A stretch of DNA of 16,115 nt from Thioalkalivibrio sp. (GTDB lineage: Bacteria > Pseudomonadota > Gammaproteobacteria > Ectothiorhodospirales > Ectothiorhodospiraceae), in NCBI GenBank assembly GCA_003550945.1, contig PULL01000051.1, forward strand, positions 1 through 16,115, read 5' to 3'. This document shows positions 1 to 7,349 of the stretch, piece by piece (the stretch's first letter is position 1; every line of letters starts with the position of its first letter). Under the pieces are notes generated by a model. That model ran no database searches, was not told where the DNA came from, and saw nothing but the letters and a program-made list of their open reading frames with translations. The position numbers were made by a program, and so were the translations under genes.

Positions 1-89
1 AACCGGTGCAGGGCGTTCTCCGGCAGGTAATCCGTCGCGCTTGCCGGGTGGAAACCTCCCTTGCGATCGTTCCAAAGCTCTCTCAGCAT
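1..89 (-). CDS. N-terminus of an unidentified enzyme, possibly phenylacetate-CoA-ligase-like (runs off the window)
   Basis: A reading frame starts with ATG at 89 and stays open to the window edge, giving 29 residues (begins MLRELWNDRKGG, continues through YLPENALHR). A good ribosome binding site (AAGGA) sits 7-8 nt before the ATG, which is the main reason for believing the start. The stretch YLPENAL resembles the N-terminal region of phenylacetate-CoA ligases and related adenylate-forming enzymes, and such ligases commonly sit beside iorAB, where they activate the aryl acids arising from aromatic amino acid breakdown. That assignment is inference from a very short fragment and from context. 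The gene lies 176 nt downstream of iorB on the same strand, with repeats between, so it may be read from the ior operon. Confidence 0.45.
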   Translation of the reverse strand, partial: MLRELWNDRKGGFHPASATDYLPENALHR

Positions 90-114
90 GACAATGTCCT
101 TAGCGTGAAAATGC

Positions 115-142
115 AGCCACGGAAGTACACAGAAGGCACGGG
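115..142. repeat. Dispersed-repeat-like element (CACGGAAG/CACAGAAGGCACG type)
   Basis: Short run built from AGCCACGGAAG, TACACAGAAGG and CACGGG. It begins with the same nine bases (AGCCACGGA) as the hairpin repeat at 164. Repeats of this CACGAAG-like wording occur in many bacterial genomes between genes. I see it here only as one copy, so its status as a dispersed repeat rests on memory of the family. Confidence 0.35.
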
Positions 143-163
143 AAAGGGTCAAAGAGCGTTTTT

Positions 164-222
164 AGCCACGGATGGACACGGATGTTTTTTGATTGAAACC
201 TTATCCGTGTGTATCCGTGGCT
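164..222. repeat. Inverted repeat/hairpin downstream of iorB (AGCCACGGAT...ATCCGTGGCT)
   Basis: The left arm 164-183 and the right arm 203-222 are complementary at 18 of 20 positions, with one of the two mismatches a G-T wobble, around a 19-nt T-rich loop. The element lies just downstream of the iorB stop codon and upstream of the next minus-strand gene. It may act as a transcription stop or mRNA-end stabiliser for iorAB. It also resembles the AGCCACGGATGGACACGGATG family of intergenic palindromes found across diverse bacteria. Structure is seen directly; function is inferred. Confidence 0.6.
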
Positions 223-265
223 CCTATTTTCATCCTTCGGGGCGACCCCCGCAGGGTCATGATCG

Positions 266-766
266 TTAGGATAAAGACGCGGGCGCACCTCGGCGCGCGG
301 CCGCGCGACCGAGTGCGAAGGCCTGTTCATTCATCGCGTGCAGCTTCTCGGCCAGGTGGGTGCGCATCGACGCGAGCCAGTGTTCCTCAGGAATGTCGAG
401 CACCGTCGATGCCGCTCCGAGCAGGGCGACATTGAGGCTCTTGCGCTTCTTCAGCGGCTGCGACGCCAGCACGTCGGGTCCGATCAGACAGCCACCGGGC
501 CTCAGCACGTACCGGTTGATGTCGACCTGCGTTTCTTCGAGCACCAGCAGCAGGTCGGCCTCGCCGGTCGGCACCATCGGGCTCAGCACCCGATCGCCGA
601 AGCGCACGTCGCTGCTCACCGAGCCACCGCGCTGACTCATTCCGTGCAGTTCGCTTTTCTTCACGTCGAAACCCGCAAGGAAGGCCGCGCCGGCGAGAAT
701 GTCCGAGGCCTTGAGCACCCCCTGCCCGCCAAGGCCTGCAATCACCACGTTCCGTACTTTCGTCAC
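266..766 (-). CDS. iorB: Indolepyruvate:ferredoxin oxidoreductase, beta subunit
   Basis: Second subunit of the cytoplasmic enzyme that oxidatively decarboxylates arylpyruvates (indolepyruvate, phenylpyruvate) to aryl-acetyl-CoA, passing electrons to ferredoxin. The 166 residues show the family signature of the gamma domain of 2-oxoacid oxidoreductases: GLGGQGVL near residue 11, the ELHGMSQRGGSV block near 39-50, and a VRFGD..SPM stretch after it. It is slightly shorter than the roughly 190-200 residues common for IorB. The start is GTG at 766, preceded by a purine-rich AAAGGGGG. The gene begins 15 nt after the iorA stop codon, so the two form an operon and almost certainly one enzyme. Confidence 0.9.
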   Translation of the reverse strand: MTKVRNVVIAGLGGQGVLKASDILAGAAFLAGFDVKKSELHGMSQRGGSVSSDVRFGDRVLSPMVPTGEADLLLVLEETQVDINRYVLRPGGCLIGPDVLASQPLKKRKSLNVALLGAASTVLDIPEEHWLASMRTHLAEKLHAMNEQAFALGRAAARRGAPASLS

Positions 767-781
767 AGGCTTCCCCCTTTC

Positions 782-2410
782 TCAGTCGTCGGCAACCGCC
801 GCGCAGGCCTCCGCCCGCAGCTCCGCTGCAGCGGCGCGGTCGTACACGCGGATCTTCGGCGCCGCCAACACACAGGGCTGCTGGGCCACCACCAGCGATA
901 GCTCCGGACGCGCGAGCAGGTCGGAAATAAGATCCTTCATCGACAGCTTCTTGTCGTTGGTCTGGACCACGTGCACGTTCTGCACACCCATCGCGCGCGC
1001 TAGCGCGGCAAAATCCATCTTGTGGGTCGGCGAGTGATCCAGCGCCCGACCGGTTCCCGGGTGTTCCTGCAGTCCGGTCATCGCCGTCGTGCCGTTGTCG
1101 AGGATCAGCACCAGATGTCCGGTGGGGGGCGGGTTATAGACCATCTCGGCGATCCCGGTGATGCCCGAATGCACGAAGGTCGAGTCCCCGATCACGCTGA
1201 CGACCCGCCGGGCCTGTTCTTCCGGCAACACGTGGCGCAGACCCAGGCCAACACCGATGCTGGCCCCCATGCACACACAGGTGTCCATTGCCGAGAACGG
1301 AGGCAGCACGCCGAGGGTGTAGCAGCCGATGTCACCGGAAACGATGCAGTCGAGGTCCCGCAGGGCCTCGAACACGCCCCGGTGGGCGCAACCTGGACAG
1401 AGTTCCGGCGGTTTGCCACGCGGCGGCACCGGCTCAGGCGTGTTGTCGCGCTCGAGAATCCTGCGTACCCGCGCCACATCGAGTTCCCCGAAGCGAAACG
1501 CCTCGGGCTTGCCTTCCACTGGAATGCCGGCCGCGCGCAGATCCTCCACCAGCACAGGATCCCCTTCCTCGATCACGACCAACCGGTCGACCGACTGCGC
1601 GAACGAACGAAGACGCTCCATTGGCAGTGGATAGGTCATCCCGATGCTCAGATGGCTGGCTCCCGGCGCTGCTTCGCGCGCATGCACGGCGCTGACGCCG
1701 GTCGACAGAATCCCGAGTTCCGTACCGCCCGTCTCATGACGGACCGGTCCCTCGGCTTCGTTCCAGGCGGCGATTTCCGCGAGCTTTGCGCGCAGGCGCC
1801 GGTGCGCGGGCTTCGCGAACGCGGGGATCATCACCCGTGCCGGAATGTCGCGCAGGAAATTCGGCTCCGGCAGACCCTCCTCCGGCGCTCGCGGATGGAC
1901 CACGGTCTTCGCGTGGCACACGCGCGTGGTCAGGCGAAGCAAAATGGGGATCTTCCAGCGCTCGGACAGTTCGAAGGCCAGCCGCGTGAAGTCGTAGGCT
2001 TCCTGCGAGTCCGCAGGTTCCAGCATCGGGACGGCGGCCGCTCGCGCAAGGCGCCGGTTGTCCTGTTCGTTCTGGCTCGACGCCATCCCCGGGTCGTCGG
2101 CCGAAACCACGACCAGGCCGCCCTCGACATCGGTATACGCGGCGGTGAACAGGGGATCCGCGGCGACATTCAAGCCAACGTGCTTCATGGTCACCAGCGC
2201 GCGCGCGCCGGCGAACGCGACGCCGATGCCCACCTCCAGCGCCACTTTCTCGTTGGGCGACCACTGTGCCTTGCCACCGAGCTGGTCGAGCGTTTCCAGA
2301 ATCTCGGTGGACGGCGTACCGGGGTAGCCGGTACCCAAACGGACCCCTGCGTGCAGGGCCCCCAGTGCCACGGCCTCGTCGCCGTTCAACAACTGTCGAT
2401 CGCTGTTCAT
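782..2410 (-). CDS. iorA: Indolepyruvate:ferredoxin oxidoreductase, alpha subunit, lacking the usual C-terminal ferredoxin domain
   Basis: Catalytic, thiamine-diphosphate-binding subunit of the arylpyruvate oxidoreductase. The 542 residues contain the N-terminal pyrimidine-binding domain (GYPGTPSTEI near 28-37, MKHVGLN near 75-81) and the C-terminal pyrophosphate domain with LCPGCAHRG (337-345), SGDIGCYTLG (358-367), the GDS motif (408-410) and LDNGTTAMTG (437-446). I chose the ATG at 2410 because GAGGAG lies 4-5 nt before it and homology starts there; the frame is open upstream to 2512 but that extension is unlike the family. Family members often end in a ferredoxin domain with two Cys-rich 4Fe-4S motifs. 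Here the protein ends soon after QQPCVLAAPKIR with no such motif, so electrons must leave by another route. Upstream gene is divergent. Confidence 0.9.
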   Translation of the reverse strand: MNSDRQLLNGDEAVALGALHAGVRLGTGYPGTPSTEILETLDQLGGKAQWSPNEKVALEVGIGVAFAGARALVTMKHVGLNVAADPLFTAAYTDVEGGLVVVSADDPGMASSQNEQDNRRLARAAAVPMLEPADSQEAYDFTRLAFELSERWKIPILLRLTTRVCHAKTVVHPRAPEEGLPEPNFLRDIPARVMIPAFAKPAHRRLRAKLAEIAAWNEAEGPVRHETGGTELGILSTGVSAVHAREAAPGASHLSIGMTYPLPMERLRSFAQSVDRLVVIEEGDPVLVEDLRAAGIPVEGKPEAFRFGELDVARVRRILERDNTPEPVPPRGKPPELCPGCAHRGVFEALRDLDCIVSGDIGCYTLGVLPPFSAMDTCVCMGASIGVGLGLRHVLPEEQARRVVSVIGDSTFVHSGITGIAEMVYNPPPTGHLVLILDNGTTAMTGLQEHPGTGRALDHSPTHKMDFAALARAMGVQNVHVVQTNDKKLSMKDLISDLLARPELSLVVAQQPCVLAAPKIRVYDRAAAAELRAEACAAVADD

Positions 2411-2665
2411 CGTCTCCTCAGGGCAAAAATCCACCGGACGCAAAAGCCGACGGTCCTTTTGTCGCCACTGCCTCGGAAACTGCGACCGGCATGCCAGGCC
2501 GCTTGAGGCCAATCCTGTGCGATGATGGCCATGCCCTTTGGCGATTCCGGTCCGTCGTCAACCCGCATACCGTCTGGACGATAACCGGAGCCCGGTGATG
2601 GTTTTATTGATCCAGCGCAGTGAAACAGACGGATGCAGGTTCATCCGTCAAGGAGCATCGTGGGA

Positions 2666-3034
2666 ATGGAGAGCTTCAAGGTCGTGCGCCCCGAGCACCT
2701 GAACCACTACGGGTTCCTGTTCGGGGGCTTTCTGCTGAAGTGGGTGGACGAGATCGCGTGGATTGCGGCGAGCCGCGACTACCCGGGCTATCACTTCGTG
2801 ACCGTTGCGATGGACTGCGTCGAATTCCATCGGAGCGTCCACCAGGGCACGGTGCTCCGGTTCGCCTCCAACCGCACGGCACAGGGCAAGACGTCGCTGC
2901 ACTATGCGGTGCAGGTGTTTGCGGACGACCTGGAAACCGGCGCGGAAGAGGCGATCTTTTCGACGACCGTGACCTTCGTCCGGGTCGATGACGAGGGCCA
3001 CAAACTGGCGATTCCGCCCGATCACGCCGGGTAG
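2666..3034 (+). CDS. Acyl-CoA thioesterase of the hotdog-fold YciA/BACH type
   Basis: Predicted soluble 122-residue enzyme that hydrolyses acyl-CoA to free acid and CoA. It carries the hotdog signature HLNHYGFLFGGFLLKWVDEIA (about residues 11-31), in which the Asn/Asp pair (N13, D28) matches the catalytic region of acyl-CoA hydrolases, followed by the AMDCVEFHRSVHQGTV strand region. The length fits a single hotdog domain. The ATG at 2666 is preceded by AAGGAG at 10-nt spacing; a GTG two codons upstream at 2660 is an alternative with 4-nt spacing. It is divergent from iorAB, whose product is an aryl-acetyl-CoA, so a role in CoA recycling from that pathway is possible but unproven. Confidence 0.85.
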   Translation: MESFKVVRPEHLNHYGFLFGGFLLKWVDEIAWIAASRDYPGYHFVTVAMDCVEFHRSVHQGTVLRFASNRTAQGKTSLHYAVQVFADDLETGAEEAIFSTTVTFVRVDDEGHKLAIPPDHAG

Positions 3035-3214
3035 GTTTGCCGGATTGACGTGACAGAACGGGGCGCACGTCCCGGGTGACCCGTAGGGCGCAAGAGCGCA
3101 GCGTCATCCGCGATGGAGCGTTGAGAGCGCCCTTGCTCCCGTGGCAAACCCAGCTTGGGAAAGGGGCATGACGGCCCTCGGCCTCTTCCGCCCTACACCT
3201 CGCGATGAAGCCGG
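3035..3214. other. Convergent intergenic region with a GTAGGGCGCAAGAGCGCAGC-type repeat
   Basis: Between two convergent genes. Bases 3083-3111 (GTAGGGCGCAAGAGCGCAGC and the following CGTCATCCGC) resemble the GTAGGGCGCAATAGCGAAGC-like dispersed sequences seen in many gammaproteobacterial genomes, and contain a small GCGC-AAGA-GCGC hairpin. I see no convincing intrinsic terminator with a T tract and no further gene. Confidence 0.35.
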
Positions 3215-3385
3215 CTACAGATCGCGACCCGCCTCCCGCTCCTCCAGCGCCCAGAGCCGGTCTTCGATTGTGACCGCGTCGGGTGAGGCGTTGCGCCGGA
3301 TCAGGCCGTAGAGCAGTCCGGTCAGTGTCATCGCGATCGAGCCGAGATAGGCTGCGACCACATAGGGGTCATCGATACCAAGCAT
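3215..3385 (-). CDS. Symporter small accessory protein (single transmembrane helix)
   Basis: A 56-residue frame, starting MLGIDDPYVVAAYLGS and ending in a charged tail (IEDRLWALEEREAGRDL). Residues 8-29 form one hydrophobic segment ending in LLYGLI, followed by Arg-Arg. This matches the small proteins, typically starting MLGLxxPxV and containing xxYGxxxW/R, that are encoded next to sodium:solute symporter genes and are annotated as symporter small accessory proteins. It follows the symporter gene on the same strand after 76 nt, consistent with co-transcription. A GGAGG lies about 12 nt before the ATG, a little far for an ideal site. Its likely role is as a membrane partner of the transporter; the function of the family is not well established. 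Confidence 0.7.
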   Translation of the reverse strand: MLGIDDPYVVAAYLGSIAMTLTGLLYGLIRRNASPDAVTIEDRLWALEEREAGRDL

Positions 3386-3461
3386 CTTGTTCGAGCGCCT
3401 CCGTCGGTTTGGCTGGGTCCGCTTTGCTTCTCGCGTCGGCTGACCCCTGCGCCAGTATGGT

Positions 3462-5339
3462 TCAATCGCTCCTGCCTTGTCCCGGGGCCGCGGCCCGGCC
3501 TGTTCCGGTGCTGTCCGGAAAGCAACGCCGCAGGTGTTCGGCGCCGGGCGGTTTCGTGAACGCGCTCACCACCACCAGCGTGATCAGCGAGGCGGGGAGC
3601 GCAATGATGATCGGATCCACCGCGGGCCAGTTCGGAACGTCGGCGAGCAGGCTGTTCTGCCCCCCGGTGATCCGCTGCACCAGTCCAATCGCGCTGGCCT
3701 CCCGCTCCTTGATGAACGCCAGCCAGAACAGCGACAGACTCATTCCAACGGACATCGACGCAAGCGCGCCCGCGCGCGTCACGCGGCGCGAGAACAGGCC
3801 GCCGATGTAGGCCGGCAGGAAGCTCGCGGCACAGAGCCCGAAGAAGATCGCGGTGAAGCGCGCCACCACGTATTCCTGCCGAATCGTGTAACTGATGGTC
3901 ACCGCGAGCAGCAGGCCCAGCATGATCGCAAGACGCATCACCAGGATGCTGGGCTCGCGGCGCCGGCCACCGCGCGCGACACTCTCGTAGAGGTCCCTGC
4001 CCGCCGCCGTCCCGATGGTATGGAACTGGCTGGACATCGTGCTCATCGCAGCGGCGAGCAGGGCGAGAAAGAAAATCACACCAAACCAGCGCGGCAGAGC
4101 GGCGGTGATGTAGGTCGGGATGATCCGGTCGGCGTCGCCGCCGGTGTAGGTGGCCACAATGGACCGACCGGTCACGCGCTCGAACGACCGGCCTTCGATA
4201 TCCTGCGCGGGCTGGCGGTCCGCAACCACCATCGGGACCACGACCGGCCCCCCGGTCCGCGGATGCAGAAGCGGAGTCCAGCGCTCGGGGGCCACCTCCT
4301 GCATCAGGCCGACGCGTGCACGACCTGTCTCCGCGCTGATCACCTCGATCACCTCGCCGTGAAGCAGCGGGCCGTGGCGCGCAAACCACGCATTGGAGAG
4401 GCTGCCCACCACGAAAGGCGTTCCCACCATCAGCAGGATGAAGAACGCCCCGATCGGTACCCCACGGTCGAGTTCGCGGCGGCTGCGCACGGTCATGAAA
4501 CGGACGACCAGCTGCGGCTGCGCCAGCACACCAATCCCCACTCCGAGCACCAGCGCGGTAATCACCGTCCACCAGAGATCGTAGGTGCTCGCGCCCCAGC
4601 CAAAGGCCGGCATCGCCGTCCAGCCTCGATGACCGAGATCGGCCAGCGGCGGCGGGACCAAATCCGACATGTCAGTGAGTTCGCGATGGGCCTCGGTCAC
4701 TCCCCCCAGCGCCATATACGTGAACACCAGCAGGAAGATCATCGCGAATATCATCACGAAGCCCTGCATCGTATCGGTGTACATCACCGCCTTGATCCCG
4801 CCCGGGATTACGTAGGCCGCCGTGATCAGTGCAAAGATCAGGAGCGCAACCTCGAATTCGATCCCGAACTGCGCCGCCGCAAACACGCTGCCGCCGGTCA
4901 TCACCGCCGCCGCGTAGAGAGGCATGAACAGAAAGATCAGCGCGCCGGCAAATACCTGGATGCCGCGGCTCTGGTACCGCTGCCCCAGCAGCTCGGGAAA
5001 AGTGTGGGCCCCGAGGCGGTGCCCGAGACGCCGCGTCGGCTCGCCCAGCACGATGAATGCGATCAGGATGCCGACGCCGATGTTCAGCACGGTCAGCCAC
5101 AGCAGACTCATCCCGAACAGCCCCGCGACCCCGCCGAACCCAACGATCGCCGCGGTGGAGATGAAGGTGGCCCCGTAGGAGACCGCCATCACGACCGGGT
5201 GCGCGGAGCGTCCGCCGACGAGAAAATCGGCCGCGGAGCGGGTGCCGCGGTACCCGAGCCAGCCAAGGTAGGCAGTGGCCGACAGGTAGACCAGGATCAC
5301 GATGATGTCGATCCAGCCTACGGACGGGTGGCCTGCCAT
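3462..5339 (-). CDS. Sodium:solute symporter (SSS family) with a large extra soluble loop
   Basis: Inner-membrane secondary transporter that takes up a small solute, most likely with sodium. The 625 residues show the SSS pattern: about 13 hydrophobic helices, an FLVGGRS motif near 39-45 after helix 1, SYGATFISTAAIVGFGG (54-70), AAYVIPGGIKAVMYTDTMQ (174-191) and LAAAMSTMSSQ (428-438) for the sodium-site region. The ATG at 5339 has AGGGGG 5 nt upstream; an in-frame GTG at 5357 is less likely. Residues about 322-402 form an unusually long hydrophilic loop before the AALPRWFG helix. Substrate cannot be told from sequence. A small accessory protein gene follows it on the same strand. Confidence 0.88.
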   Translation of the reverse strand: MAGHPSVGWIDIIVILVYLSATAYLGWLGYRGTRSAADFLVGGRSAHPVVMAVSYGATFISTAAIVGFGGVAGLFGMSLLWLTVLNIGVGILIAFIVLGEPTRRLGHRLGAHTFPELLGQRYQSRGIQVFAGALIFLFMPLYAAAVMTGGSVFAAAQFGIEFEVALLIFALITAAYVIPGGIKAVMYTDTMQGFVMIFAMIFLLVFTYMALGGVTEAHRELTDMSDLVPPPLADLGHRGWTAMPAFGWGASTYDLWWTVITALVLGVGIGVLAQPQLVVRFMTVRSRRELDRGVPIGAFFILLMVGTPFVVGSLSNAWFARHGPLLHGEVIEVISAETGRARVGLMQEVAPERWTPLLHPRTGGPVVVPMVVADRQPAQDIEGRSFERVTGRSIVATYTGGDADRIIPTYITAALPRWFGVIFFLALLAAAMSTMSSQFHTIGTAAGRDLYESVARGGRRREPSILVMRLAIMLGLLLAVTISYTIRQEYVVARFTAIFFGLCAASFLPAYIGGLFSRRVTRAGALASMSVGMSLSLFWLAFIKEREASAIGLVQRITGGQNSLLADVPNWPAVDPIIIALPASLITLVVVSAFTKPPGAEHLRRCFPDSTGTGRAAAPGQGRSD

Positions 5340-5641
5340 GAATCCCCCTGAACACACCGGCGTTACCGATGCTTCACCCGGCGGGGCGAAACACCGACGG
5401 CTCCTCGGGTTCCACGGGGATTGCCGGTGTTTCAGGCCCTACCCGATGTCCCGACGGCTCCGGGTCGCGACAGCCCCCCGTATACCTGCGCTGCCCAGAG
5501 GGTTGAATCATACCAGAGCCGGCGCGGGCTTCGGTCTGCGATAGCCTGCCCGCGAAGTGCCGCGGCCGGCAGAGTGGTCCGGAGCTGGAGTGGGCTCGAG
5601 GACTATGGTCTGCTCAGGACTGCGCCTTGCTGCAGGGTTAT
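5340..5641. other. Intergenic region between two minus-strand genes (302 nt)
   Basis: Must contain the promoter of the symporter operon and any terminator for the DUF423 gene. I see no strong -35/-10 pair, no sigma-54 site, no T-tailed hairpin and no convincing small gene. On the minus strand TATGAT occurs near 5508-5513 as a possible -10 box, but without a recognisable -35 at the right distance. Confidence 0.4.
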
Positions 5642-6022
5642 TCAGGCCCCTGGTCGGAAGATGGCCGCGATGGCGAGCATGATCCAGCTGACGATGAACA
5701 GCGTGCCTCCGATCGGCGCCACCGCGCCGAGCCATCGGGGCGCGCCCAGCGCCAGCGCGTACAGGCTTCCCGAGAACAGCAGCACGCCAAGGGTCATTGC
5801 GATGACCGCGGCCAGACCCCAGCCGGGGTGCACCCGTTCCCAGAGCGCGGCAACGAGCAGGATGCCCAGCGCGTGCACGAATTGATACTGGACCCCGGTC
5901 TGCCAGATCGCGAGCGCACGCTCGGAGAGGCGCGCCTCGAGCCCATGGGCGCCGAAAGCGCCCAGCGCCACAGCCGCGCCGGCCAGAGCCGCACCCAATA
6001 CAATCACTGTACTTGCTACCAT
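5642..6022 (-). CDS. DUF423 family small inner-membrane protein (YgdD-like)
   Basis: 126 residues with about four hydrophobic helices and the DUF423 signature: LGAFGAHGLEARLSERALAIWQTGVQYQFVHALGIL spans residues about 20-54, where GAFGAHGL, WQTGVQYQ and HALGI are strongly conserved; SGSLYALAL (84-92) and a Gly-Gly stretch (APIGGTLFI) follow. The start is ATG at 6022. It is divergent from the YaiI/YqxD gene, with 88 nt between the two start codons. No biochemical function is established for the family. Confidence 0.88.
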   Translation of the reverse strand: MVASTVIVLGAALAGAAVALGAFGAHGLEARLSERALAIWQTGVQYQFVHALGILLVAALWERVHPGWGLAAVIAMTLGVLLFSGSLYALALGAPRWLGAVAPIGGTLFIVSWIMLAIAAIFRPGA

Positions 6023-6110
6023 GTCGCGACTGACCTCGCGTTTTCGGTGTTCACAGATTCGGCAGCCCCCGCACCCCGCTCAACGCGATCCCCGAGGCTG
6101 GAGCCAAACG

Positions 6111-6566
6111 ATGAAGATCTGGGTCGATGCCGATGCCTGCCCGGTGGCAATCAAGGAGATCCTGTTCCGTGCCGCGGAGCGGGTCAAGCTGACGGTGACC
6201 CTGGTGGCCAACCAGCCGGTGCGCGTGCCCCCTTCCCGCTTCGTGCGCATGCTGCAGGTCGGAGCGGGCTTCGATGTCGCCGATCAGGAAATCGTCGCTC
6301 GTGTCGAACCCGGCGACCTGGTGATCACCGCCGACATCCCGCTGGCCGCCGAGGTGATCGCAAAGGGTGGCCACGCGCTGAATCCCCGGGGTGAAATGTA
6401 CAGCGCCGAAACCATCCGCTCGCGCCTCGACATGCGCAACTTCATGGAGACCCTGCGCGCCTCGGGCGTCGACACCGGGGGACCTTCAGCCTTGCACCCG
6501 CGCGACCGCCAGGCCTTCGCGAACCAGCTCGACCGTTTTCTGCACCAGCGCCTCGCCCAAAAGTGA
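6111..6566 (+). CDS. YaiI/YqxD family protein (DUF188, PIN-like fold)
   Basis: Predicted cytoplasmic protein of 151 residues, matching the usual family length. Conserved elements: KIWVDADACPVAIKEI at the N-terminus (acidic D6 and D8 followed by C10), GDLVITADIPLAAEVI near 68-83, the ALNPRGE block near 89-95, and RDRQAFANQLDRFL near the C-terminus. I placed the start at ATG 6111 because GGAG lies 7 nt upstream and the family begins at MKIWVDADACPV; the frame is open upstream to 6021 without family similarity. The fold is related to PIN-type nucleases, but no activity is firmly assigned. Confidence 0.9.
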   Translation: MKIWVDADACPVAIKEILFRAAERVKLTVTLVANQPVRVPPSRFVRMLQVGAGFDVADQEIVARVEPGDLVITADIPLAAEVIAKGGHALNPRGEMYSAETIRSRLDMRNFMETLRASGVDTGGPSALHPRDRQAFANQLDRFLHQRLAQK

Positions 6567-6600
6567 GCACGCCGTTCCGAGGATCGGACCAGGAGCCCCG

Positions 6601-7038
6601 TCAATACACCAACAGCGTGTTGCCGACCCCGCTATCTTCGCAGGCCAACGCCATTCCGCTCGGACGCTCGATGGTGTTGTCGTTGCCGTCGACACGGCAG
6701 GCGCGAACCGTGTGCCTCGTGTTTTCGAAACGGAGCAGGTTGTTGTCGCCGTCGATACGGATTTCACAGGCCACTCCCCTGCCCGTGACCCGTACCAGGT
6801 TCCCCGAACCTGTGACCCGAATCGCGTAGTACGCTCCGTCCGGGTCGATGGACAGATCTGCAGCGACATCCTGCACCATGTAGGTCATGGGGCTTGCGCA
6901 GCGACGGTCTTCCCAATCGTCGCAGTCACCGAAACAGGAGCTCACACTCCACTGGCAGCCGAGCAACAGGGCCGCCAGCGCAACGTACAGCAGAGACTCA
7001 GCTACCCGACCCATCAGTGATTGCCGATTGGCGTTCAT
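6601..7038 (-). CDS. Small lipoprotein with DUF3060-like repeats
   Basis: 145 residues. The N-terminus has Arg residues, a hydrophobic core (VAESLLYVALAALL) and a lipobox LLGC with lipidated Cys28, so it is an exported lipoprotein. After a Cys/acid-rich segment (CFGDCDDWEDRRC) come several short beta repeats with a G-x-N-x-hydrophobic core: TGSGNLVRV, DGDNNLLRF, DGNDNTIER and SGVGNTLLV, spaced about 20-25 residues apart, as in DUF3060 proteins. I prefer the ATG at 7038; a TTG three codons further out (7050) is in frame but weaker. It converges on the YaiI/YqxD gene (34 nt apart). Function unknown. Confidence 0.75.
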   Translation of the reverse strand: MNANRQSLMGRVAESLLYVALAALLLGCQWSVSSCFGDCDDWEDRRCASPMTYMVQDVAADLSIDPDGAYYAIRVTGSGNLVRVTGRGVACEIRIDGDNNLLRFENTRHTVRACRVDGNDNTIERPSGMALACEDSGVGNTLLVY

Positions 7039-7349
7039 GCCTGCGCGCAAGCCTATCGAGCCACGCGGCCTGCTGTGTGGGTGTTAGCACGCTCGCTCCC
7101 ATCCGCCGCACTTTCCGATGAAGCCTGCCATCTTCAATGGAGGATAGACAACTCCGCGGACCCGCTCCTTGGAGAGCGCCCCGAGACCTCGTCGCAGCGC
7201 GGCTGGCGCATCTCCCGCCATCCGGCCAAAACGTGCTGGACCCGGGACTTGCCCAGAATCTTGCCACGCGCACTCGGGCAGCCATACGATGGACGCACGC
7301 CAACCCACCTGACCCGGAGAATCCAGGGTCAACGCCCCGAGAGCATCGC
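7039..7349. other. Divergent intergenic region upstream of the cupin gene (311 nt)
   Basis: Separates the minus-strand lipoprotein gene from the plus-strand cupin gene and so must hold both promoters. Open frames exist through it but none has a recognisable product or good ribosome site. The only credible signal is a possible sigma-70 promoter at 7261-7290. Confidence 0.4.
7261..7290 (+). promoter_or_regulatory. Possible sigma-70 promoter for the cupin gene
   Basis: TTGCCA (7261-7266; 5 of 6 to TTGACA), an 18-nt spacer, then TACGAT (7285-7290; 4 of 6 to TATAAT). It ends 59 nt before the cupin ATG. Matches of this quality occur by chance, so this is tentative. Confidence 0.3.

Noticed and set aside
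1022..2506. Plus-strand open frame of 494 codons opposite iorA
   Set aside because: Antisense shadow; all recognisable motifs are on the minus strand.
3477..5351. Long plus-strand open frame (over 600 codons) across the symporter gene
   Set aside because: It is the antisense of a clear transporter gene in GC-rich DNA. The product is rich in His, Arg and Pro with no recognisable domain.
5362..5377. GTTACC near the symporter start as a fourth regulator site
   Set aside because: Only one half-site matches; the opposite half (CTTCAC) has three of six bases.
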